Shown here: in pieces, positions 31,054-36,827 of the stretch
Layout: every line of letters begins with the position of its first letter
Position numbering within the stretch: the first letter of the stretch is position 1
Assembly (NCBI GenBank): GCA_002340515.1
Contig: DDMF01000117.1
Coordinates: 1-36,827, forward strand
Reading direction: 5' to 3'
From: Rhodobacteraceae bacterium UBA2553
GTDB lineage: Bacteria; Pseudomonadota; Alphaproteobacteria; Rhodobacterales; Rhodobacteraceae
DNA length: 36,827 nt
Notes under the pieces: model-generated
The model's database searches: none
What the model was told of the DNA's origin: nothing
What the model saw: only the letters and a program-made list of their open reading frames with translations
Program-made: the position numbers and the translations under genes

Positions 31054-32085
31054 ATGAGCAGGTATTCAGGCATGTCGGACCCCGTTACAAATGCAGAGAT
31101 CGAGGATGTTCTGTCCTCGATCCGTCGTCTCGTTTCCGAAAATGTCTTGCCTCAGCCGGCGGCGAAAGCGGTGGAAACGCAACGGGATCAAGACCTGTCA
31201 CCAAAGCCTGCGTTTGGGACCGTGAGAGCGGCGGACAAGCTTGTCCTCACACCGGATTTTCGCGTGCATGAGACCCGAGAAGCGAAGGATGAACCGCGTT
31301 CTGAGCCGGTTCCGCTTGAGACTTCGGAGTTGTTGGAAAACGAAGAGGAGCTTTCGGGAACGGTGGCGTCAGTTGAGCCGGTGCAGGATCCCCAATCCGA
31401 ACATCAAGATGCAACCGACGCGGATCCTTGGCAGGACCTGAAAGATGATGTTTCTGAGCATTTGGCATCATCCGAACACGTGGAGCCTGATGCGAAGGTT
31501 CACCATGATCAAGCGCCCAGCCACGCAAAACCTGAGGCTGCGTCAGATCTGGAAGAGCCCTTGCAACTTAACGCAAGCGAGCAGGAGCCGGAGACCCCAA
31601 ATACGGCGTCTACGGCTTGGCCTGCTGACATTTCAGCTTCTTTCGAGGGGGGGGAAGAGGAGACCCATCTTGAAGATCGTGTTGCTGAGTTGGAAGCTGC
31701 CGTGAGCGATAGCAGTGTCGAATTTGAGCCAGATCTGGGCGATACTGTTGAAGATCTGGGACCGGGAATTTTTCTGCGCCAGCGTGCGGAGCGTGCGCCA
31801 AAGGCCGATGATGATACTTGGGAAAAGGTAGAGGCCGATGTTTCCGATTTTGTCGACGCTGCCCGCGCCGTTGATGGGGCCGCGGCCGATACTGACGCTG
31901 ACGAAGAGGATTTGAGGCTCGGCGAAGACGATACTTTGATCGACGAAGATATGCTCCGTGATTTGGTGGTGCGCCTTGTGCGTGAAGAGCTTCAAGGGGC
32001 GGTCGGTGAAAAGATTACGCGAAATGTTCGACGCTTGGTGCGTCGCGAGATCGAGCGTGCCCTGACGCTTAAGAGCTTGGAATAA
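31054..32085 (+). CDS. PopZ-like (DUF2497) polar organising protein candidate
   Basis: The 343-residue protein (ATG at 31072 is an alternative start) begins 'MSDPVTNAEIEDVLSSIRRLVSEN', matching the PopZ N-terminal 'MEDILASIRRII' helix. A long acidic, Pro/Glu-rich disordered middle (~40-275) is followed by a C-terminal helical region 'DEDMLRDLVVRLVREELQGAVGEKITRNVRRLVRREIERAL', equivalent to the PopZ oligomerisation helices. PopZ builds polar condensates that anchor chromosome origins. Its position after tolC matches the Caulobacter order (tolC-like, popZ, valS), but valS is not here. The middle is longer than in Caulobacter PopZ. Confidence 0.65.
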   Translation: MSRYSGMSDPVTNAEIEDVLSSIRRLVSENVLPQPAAKAVETQRDQDLSPKPAFGTVRAADKLVLTPDFRVHETREAKDEPRSEPVPLETSELLENEEELSGTVASVEPVQDPQSEHQDATDADPWQDLKDDVSEHLASSEHVEPDAKVHHDQAPSHAKPEAASDLEEPLQLNASEQEPETPNTASTAWPADISASFEGGEEETHLEDRVAELEAAVSDSSVEFEPDLGDTVEDLGPGIFLRQRAERAPKADDDTWEKVEADVSDFVDAARAVDGAAADTDADEEDLRLGEDDTLIDEDMLRDLVVRLVREELQGAVGEKITRNVRRLVRREIERALTLKSLE

Positions 32086-32089
32086 TACT

Positions 32090-33535
32090 CTATTTTGCGA
32101 TGGAAAGCAGCGTATCTAGGTCGAGATGAGCTTCGATATGCTGAGCCAATGCGTCCAGCGTGGCGTCAACCTGTCCCTCGTAACTGGCGTCAGATACGTG
32201 GGCCCCAAGCCCCGCCAGATATTGGCGTCGAAAGCCATCTGCGCAAAACAACCCGTGTAAGTAACAGCCACGCACACGCCCGCTTGCATTGCTTGCGCCT
32301 TCTGTCCGATCACCGATCGACAACCAAGCCCGCGCGGTGTCAGGGCCCTCTGTGCGTCCGAGATGGATTTCGTAACCTTGAACGGTTTCACCGCTGTTGC
32401 GATCTGTTGCTTCGGTGAGGCTGAGGGTTTTTTTCGGTTCAAGTTTGGTCACTACATCTAAATGGCCGAGGCCTGGTACACGACCGGGTTTCCCCTCGAT
32501 CCCGTCATCATCGCAGATTTCGCGCCCTAGCATTTGATAGCCGCCACAAATGCCCAGAACATGGCCGCCGCGGCGGATATGCGCATGCAGATCGATGTCC
32601 CACCCATGGCGGCGGAACTCTGCAAGATCCGAGATAGTAGACTTGGATCCGGGGATTAAAACGAGGTCTGCGTCAAGGGGCAGGGGGCGCCCTGGTTCAA
32701 TGATCTCAACAGTCACGTCAGGTTCGTTCACCAATGGATCAAGATCATCAAAATTGGCAATGCGCCCCAACTTTGGCACCACGATTTTAAATCCGCCACC
32801 CTTGCGCGTGGCAATGTCCAAAACGTCTTCGGCAGGCAATTTCCAGGCATCGGTAAACCACGTAAGCGTGCCAAGATCCGACCAACCCGTGCGGGTCGCA
32901 ATCTCTGTTGCGCCATCAGAAAATAGTGCAATATCCCCCCGGAACTTATTGACCAAAAACGCTTTAATCAGATTCCTGTCACCTTCCGGCAAAACGGCAT
33001 GGGTGCCGACAAGCTGTGCAATCACACCGCCGCGGTCAATGTCGCCCGCCAGTACCACCGGGACGTTTGCGGCCTCGGCAAACCCCATATTTGCAATATC
33101 TCCTGCGCGCAGATTGATCTCTGCTGGGCTTCCGGCCCCTTCAACAATGACCAGATCGCGGCCCTGTTTGAGGCGCTCAAAGCTCTCTAAAACGCGCGGC
33201 ATAAGTGTCGATTTCATCTTGCCATAGTCGCGCGCGCGCAGGGTGGTCAGGCGTTGCCCTTGGACAATCACCTGAGCGCCGGTGTCCGTCTCGGGTTTTA
33301 ACAGAACCGGGTTCATGTCCACAATTGGGTCAAGGCCACAGGCGCGTGCCTGAAGGGCCTGTGCGCGGCCAATTTCGCCACCGTCCGTCGTCACTGCGGC
33401 GTTGTTGGACATGTTCTGCGGTTTGAATGGCGCCACGGATAGGCCGCGTATAACACATGCTCGTGCGATGCCTGCGACAAGCATGGACTTCCCGACGTTA
33501 GAGCCGGCGCCCTGGATCATGATCGATTTGCTCAT
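32090..33535 (-). CDS. cobQ: Cobyric acid synthase
   Basis: The 481-residue protein has 'MIQGAGSNVGKSMLVAGIAR' (P-loop-like ATP site at the N-terminus), 'PFKPQNMSNNA', 'DIDRGGVIAQLVGTHA', 'LIPGSKSTISDL' and the glutamine amidotransferase nucleophile 'HVLGICGGYQMLG' (Cys at ~330). His in 'CYLHGLFC' is at ~430. It amidates the side chains of adenosyl-cobyrinate a,c-diamide in cobalamin synthesis. Length is normal. It is convergent with the PopZ-like gene and is not in a cobalamin operon here. Confidence 0.96.
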   Translation of the reverse strand: MSKSIMIQGAGSNVGKSMLVAGIARACVIRGLSVAPFKPQNMSNNAAVTTDGGEIGRAQALQARACGLDPIVDMNPVLLKPETDTGAQVIVQGQRLTTLRARDYGKMKSTLMPRVLESFERLKQGRDLVIVEGAGSPAEINLRAGDIANMGFAEAANVPVVLAGDIDRGGVIAQLVGTHAVLPEGDRNLIKAFLVNKFRGDIALFSDGATEIATRTGWSDLGTLTWFTDAWKLPAEDVLDIATRKGGGFKIVVPKLGRIANFDDLDPLVNEPDVTVEIIEPGRPLPLDADLVLIPGSKSTISDLAEFRRHGWDIDLHAHIRRGGHVLGICGGYQMLGREICDDDGIEGKPGRVPGLGHLDVVTKLEPKKTLSLTEATDRNSGETVQGYEIHLGRTEGPDTARAWLSIGDRTEGASNASGRVRGCYLHGLFCADGFRRQYLAGLGAHVSDASYEGQVDATLDALAQHIEAHLDLDTLLSIAK

Positions 33536-33628
33536 GTTCTCTGCTTATGAAATTTCATCGGTGCTGCACAGCCCCTGCACGACAGGAATATGCGTCTGCG
33601 CGACACGTATGGTTGGTGCAAAGAAAAA

Positions 33629-33652
33629 CGCGCCACTTAGGACGCGCTCTTT
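33629..33652. terminator. Terminator between cobQ and the small conserved gene
   Basis: CGCGCC-acttag-GGaCGCG forms a 6-bp stem with one bulged A, flanked by AAAAA on the left and TCTTTT on the right, so it could work in both directions. It probably ends the minus-strand gene at 33676. Confidence 0.5.
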
Positions 33653-33675
33653 TCATTTCAACTGTCAAAGCGGTG

Positions 33676-33993
33676 TTAAGCCGCTTCGGCTTGGGCTGCA
33701 TTGCGACGTTCGCTTTCTTCGCGGCTGAGCGCCACCGAGGTACGGATACCTTTGTCGACAAATTCCATCAAACCTTTAACCACACGTTCGTTGGGGTCGA
33801 TGCCTGCACAGCTTAAGACCTCACGTCCGTCACGCGAGCGTGCCCAGCGGGCGATTTGGTCCGGCCCATTGCCGTATTTTTTATCATCTGCAATTGCATC
33901 ATCAAGGGCAGCCAGCACAACGGCGGCAAAAAGCTTGCGTGCGCGATTGCCTTGTTCGTGATTGAATGCAGTACCGTCTACGGAATCCAACAT
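33676..33993 (-). CDS. Small conserved Rhodobacterales protein (DUF6280-like)
   Basis: The 105-residue protein reads 'DGTAFNHEQGNRARKLFAAVVLAALDDAIADDKKYGNGPDQIARWARSRDGREVLSCAGIDPNERVVKGLMEFV'. I recognise it as a short, highly conserved protein found next to efp in Rhodobacterales. It looks soluble and helical. No function is known to me. It is divergent from efp. Confidence 0.75.
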   Translation of the reverse strand: MLDSVDGTAFNHEQGNRARKLFAAVVLAALDDAIADDKKYGNGPDQIARWARSRDGREVLSCAGIDPNERVVKGLMEFVDKGIRTSVALSREESERRNAAQAEAA

Positions 33994-34219
33994 GGTTGTC
34001 CTTTATGTTTCTTGCTTGCGCTCACATGGCGTTCGGCCAATATGGCGTTTTCGCCGCGATTCGATATCCCCCTCAGCGCATGGCTGCCATGTCGATGTTG
34101 CATGGCTGTTACAATGCGAATTGCAGGGTAAAGCGAGCGTGGCGTTGTCTTGCATGGGGAAGACCCGCAAGATATAGGTGCATCCAGATAAAAATCAACC
34201 TTTTAAAGGGTCCAACACC

Positions 34220-34783
34220 ATGGCCAAGATCAATGGCAACGAAATCCGCCCCGGCAATGTGCTGGAACATAACAACGGCCTATGGGCCGCCGTCAAAGTC
34301 GACCACGTCAAGCCCGGCAAGGGCGGCGCCTTTGCACAGGTCGAACTGCGCAACCTGCGCAACGGGTCCAAACTGAACGAACGTTTCCGGTCAGCAGACA
34401 AAGTGGAGCGTGTACGTCTGGAGCAAAAAGACCAACAATTTCTGTACGAAAGCGATGGTATGCTGGTGTTTATGGACACTGAAACCTATGAGCAGATCGA
34501 ACTTCCTGCGGAGCTTTTGGGTGATCGTCGCCCGTTCCTGCAGGACGGTATGACCATTGTGGTTGAGTTCTATGACGACGAAGCTTTGAACGCAACAGTA
34601 CCGCAAAAAGTGACCTGTGTCGTCGTGGAAACCGAGCCCGTTGTGAAAGGTCAGACCGCCGCCAACAGCTTTAAACCTGCAATTTTGGACAATGGCGTGA
34701 AAGTTATGGTGCCGCCTTTTGTCGGTCAGGACGAAGCAATTGTGGTCAACACCGAGTCGATGGAATACTCAGAACGGGCTTAA
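34220..34783 (+). CDS. efp: Elongation factor P
   Basis: The 187-residue protein starts MAKINGNEIRPGNVLEHNNG, with AAAGGG upstream; a longer frame from 34178 is not used. The KOW-like domain I carries 'VKPGKGGAFAQVELRNL' with Lys34 at the tip, the residue modified in many bacteria. Domains II and III follow ('YMDTETYEQIELP'-type strand, 'PFVGQDEAIVVNTESMEYSERA' at the end). EF-P rescues ribosomes stalled on proline runs. Confidence 0.97.
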   Translation: MAKINGNEIRPGNVLEHNNGLWAAVKVDHVKPGKGGAFAQVELRNLRNGSKLNERFRSADKVERVRLEQKDQQFLYESDGMLVFMDTETYEQIELPAELLGDRRPFLQDGMTIVVEFYDDEALNATVPQKVTCVVVETEPVVKGQTAANSFKPAILDNGVKVMVPPFVGQDEAIVVNTESMEYSERA

Positions 34784-34809
34784 GTTTCTGAAAATTCTAG
34801 GTACAAAGG

Positions 34810-34835
34810 GGCAGGGCGATGGCGCTGCCCTTTTC
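34810..34835 (+). terminator. Terminator after efp
   Basis: GGCAGGGC-gatg-GCGCTGCC is followed by CTTTTC, about 27 bases past the efp stop. The next gene's ribosome binding site TGAGGA comes right after. Confidence 0.65.
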
Positions 34836-34848
34836 ATTTGAGGATCAG

Positions 34849-35424
34849 ATGACCACCATTCTTTTCAACAAACCCTTTAACGTGCTGTCGCAATTTACCG
34901 ACAAAAGCCTTGAGGCAAGCAACCGCGAGACATTGTCGAATTACATCGACATTCCCAAGGTCTATGCCGCCGGGCGTTTGGATCGCGACAGCGAAGGGTT
35001 GTTGGTGCTGACAGACAATGGCGGGTTGCAGGCAAAAGTCGCCAATCCAAAATTCAAGCTTGAAAAAACATATTGGGCGCAGGTCGAAGGTGAGCCAGAA
35101 GAGGCTGCGTTGAAAGCTCTGGCAAAGGGGGTGGATCTGAAAGATGGTCGCACCCGTCCGGCCAAGGTCGCGCGCATGCCTGAGCCGCAAATGCTCTGGC
35201 CGCGCACCCCACCTATTCGCGTGCGCAAATCTATTCCTGACACTTGGCTGGAGATCACGATCAGCGAGGGGCGAAACCGTCAGGTGCGCCGCATGACCGC
35301 CGCGATGGGTCATCCAACCTTACGGCTGATCCGGTACCGCATTGGCGACTGGACGTTGGATGGGATTCCTACGGGACATTGGGCCTATGCGCCGGAGCGT
35401 CCGCAATTTGGTGGGAATTTGTAA
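34849..35424 (+). CDS. rluE: RluE-type 23S rRNA pseudouridine synthase
   Basis: The ATG at 34849 follows TGAGGA. The 191-residue protein reads 'MTTILFNKPFNVLSQFTD', then 'YAAGRLDRDSEGLLVLTDNG' with the catalytic Asp45, 'FKLEKTYWAQVEGEP', and 'WLEITISEGRNRQVRRMTAAMGHPTLRLIR', all typical of the RsuA/RluE group. It has no S4 domain, as RluE. RluE modifies U2457 of 23S rRNA in E. coli; the exact target here is inferred. Confidence 0.9.
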   Translation: MTTILFNKPFNVLSQFTDKSLEASNRETLSNYIDIPKVYAAGRLDRDSEGLLVLTDNGGLQAKVANPKFKLEKTYWAQVEGEPEEAALKALAKGVDLKDGRTRPAKVARMPEPQMLWPRTPPIRVRKSIPDTWLEITISEGRNRQVRRMTAAMGHPTLRLIRYRIGDWTLDGIPTGHWAYAPERPQFGGNL

Positions 35425-35435
35425 CCCCCGTCGCT

Positions 35436-36176
35436 TTACGCAGACCACGTCACCTTGGCGTCGCCCGCCGTCATCTCGCCCTTTGCGCGATCAAAGCGCA
35501 GATAGGCAATGGCTTGGCCGCCGGACTGTGTGAACAAATTGCCCACGGATTTGCCATCCGCCGTGATTTCGCTGCCCACGGGTGCTGTTCCTGTGATTGA
35601 TACCTGCACCAAGCCTTTGCGCAGCTCAGTTTTATGCTTCATGCGTGCGGTGACTTCTTGCCCAACATAGCACCCCTTTCGAAAATCAACGCCGTGCAGC
35701 CGTTCAAACCCAACCTCAAGAATATAGCTGTCCGGGGTCAGCTCAATCCCTGTTTCCGGGATCACATGCGCCACGCGCACTGCATCAAAATCCTCTTCCT
35801 CTGACGGGCGGCCATCATAGGCACGCCAGCCCATTTTGGGGTGGCGTGGGTCGGGAAATGCCCCTTCGGGCGCCTCAGACAGGCCGCGTGCTGGTTCGAT
35901 ATCCGTGGCTGAAATTTGCACATCGGCGCGTAATTTATACATGTTCAGGCGTTGCGTAAGGCCAGGTGCCAAGCTGCTGTGGACATCCAGAAGAATGGCA
36001 TCTCCTTCTGCAACCAGAAAGAAGTCAGCAAGGTATTTCCCTTGTGGCGTCAACATTGCCGCATAAATCATCCCATCCGACAGGCCTTTGATATCATTGG
36101 TGATAAGGCCCTGAAGGAACTCGGTGCGATCCGCACCGGTCAGGCGCAAAACCGTTCTGTTAGTGGTGCGGGTCAT
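35436..36176 (-). CDS. ygfZ: YgfZ-type folate-binding iron-sulfur protein
   Basis: The 246-residue protein has a GcvT-like fold: 'LRLTGADRTEFLQGLITNDI', 'AAMLTPQGKYLADFFLV' and the family signature 'DFRKGCYVGQEVTARMKHK' (~165-183) with the conserved Cys. YgfZ/IBA57 proteins help maturation or repair of certain Fe-S enzymes using folate. The length is short for the family but usual in Rhodobacterales. Its ATG overlaps the stop of the ABC gene upstream (36173-36176). Confidence 0.9.
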   Translation of the reverse strand: MTRTTNRTVLRLTGADRTEFLQGLITNDIKGLSDGMIYAAMLTPQGKYLADFFLVAEGDAILLDVHSSLAPGLTQRLNMYKLRADVQISATDIEPARGLSEAPEGAFPDPRHPKMGWRAYDGRPSEEEDFDAVRVAHVIPETGIELTPDSYILEVGFERLHGVDFRKGCYVGQEVTARMKHKTELRKGLVQVSITGTAPVGSEITADGKSVGNLFTQSGGQAIAYLRFDRAKGEMTAGDAKVTWSA

Positions 36177-36827
36177 TTGTGTACCTCATTACGGCCAAAG
36201 CCGAACAGACGTTTCAGACTGAATCTTCTCAGGTCAAGTTTCCCGGTGCCGGGGTGCGAGACTATGGCGCGGGAATTACCTGCTGCGGTCTCTTCTGCGG
36301 TCGGCCCACTGTCTTTGAACTGTAACGCGTGGAGTTGGGCATAGATGCCGCCGCGTTCAAGCAACTCGTCGTGGGTGCCTTGGTCGACCACTTTGCCGTG
36401 ATCCATCACGACGATCTTATCGGCGGCTTGGATGGTGGAAAGGCGGTGGGCAATGACCAGCGTGGTGCGCCCTTCGGAGAGTTGATCCAGCGCATCCTGC
36501 ACGAGCTTTTCGGACTTTGCGTCAAGGGCCGATGTTGCCTCGTCCAACAACAGAACGGGCGCGTCACGTAACACAGCTCGCGCAATGGCAACCCGTTGTT
36601 TCTGGCCTCCTGACAGATTCGATCCACGCGGACCTGCAGGGGTGTCGATCCCCTGTTCCAGTTGTGGCAGAAAGTCGGCCACATGGGCGGTTTTCAGTGC
36701 GTGGTTTAGGCTCGCCTCCGAAACCTTTTCGCGCCCCATTAAGATGTTGTCGCGCAGTGTTTCATCAAACAGCAGGGCCTCTTGGCTGACCACGGAATAA
36801 AGCGCGCGCAGTTGATCCAACGGCAGG
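36173..36827 (-). CDS. ABC exporter, C-terminal ATPase part (runs off the window)
   Basis: The open frame continues past the window edge, so the N-terminal TM domain is outside. Visible parts are the Q-loop 'YSVVSQEALLFDETLRDNIL', signature 'NLSGGQKQRVAIARA', Walker B 'VLLLDEATSALD' and H-loop 'LVIAHRLST'. They identify an MsbA/HlyB-type half transporter. The C-terminal ~45 residues are a basic tail. It is translationally coupled to ygfZ. The substrate is unknown. Confidence 0.9.
   Translation of the reverse strand, partial: LPLDQLRALYSVVSQEALLFDETLRDNILMGREKVSEASLNHALKTAHVADFLPQLEQGIDTPAGPRGSNLSGGQKQRVAIARAVLRDAPVLLLDEATSALDAKSEKLVQDALDQLSEGRTTLVIAHRLSTIQAADKIVVMDHGKVVDQGTHDELLERGGIYAQLHALQFKDSGPTAEETAAGNSRAIVSHPGTGKLDLRRFSLKRLFGFGRNEVHK

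Overview
The window looks like the chromosome of a marine alphaproteobacterium of the order Rhodobacterales (Roseobacter-like). This rests on the right-hand backbone: isoaspartyl methyltransferase-like gene, TolC, a PopZ-like protein, CobQ, a small conserved Rhodobacterales protein, EF-P, an RluE-type pseudouridine synthase, a YgfZ-type protein and an ABC exporter. I recognised the genes from the translated sequence alone; no database search was run.

Layout. (1) 1-6513: older accessory DNA. An IS remnant interrupts a WYL-type regulator. It is followed by an AlkC-like DNA repair gene, a small ABM-like enzyme, an intact WYL regulator, an XRE regulator with a small partner, an exported protein, and a recombination module (two ribbon-helix-helix proteins, an AlpA-like protein, and a tyrosine integrase broken by a one-base frameshift). 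(2) 6514-28615: a ~22-kb genomic island in the 3' half of tRNA-Cys. The intact tRNA-Cys is at 28568-28641 and a 48-bp copy of its 3' half is at 6514-6561. Matching paired motifs, probably integrase arm sites, lie just inside both ends. (3) 28568-36827: chromosomal backbone.

The island is composite. It carries four tyrosine-recombinase genes. One (9115-10497) sits beside an orphan 3' fragment of tRNA-Asn flanked by two near-identical 19-bp repeats, which looks like a second, captured attachment site. Cargo includes a 1625-residue RTX protein with six FG-GAP-like repeats, co-transcribed with a small exported Cys-rich protein; an exported pair, one member resembling phosphodiester glycosidases; and a DUF900-type hydrolase. 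The right third looks like a transfer module: a two-TM protein, a soluble P-loop coupling-type ATPase and a replication-relaxation family protein. A further locus holds a complete 295-residue tyrosine recombinase of the Integrase_1 type, a 36-residue membrane peptide and an AlpA regulator, behind ~0.7 kb of densely packed stem-loops. No conventional MOB relaxase is seen.

The most interesting hypothesis is that the hairpin region plus the Integrase_1-type protein is an unconventional oriT/relaxase, analogous to the tyrosine-recombinase-like mobilisation protein MpsA of SGI1, working with the split coupling ATPase and the replication-relaxation protein. This is inference and needs experimental support. 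Several island operons start immediately behind terminator-like hairpins, which hints at antitermination or riboregulation.
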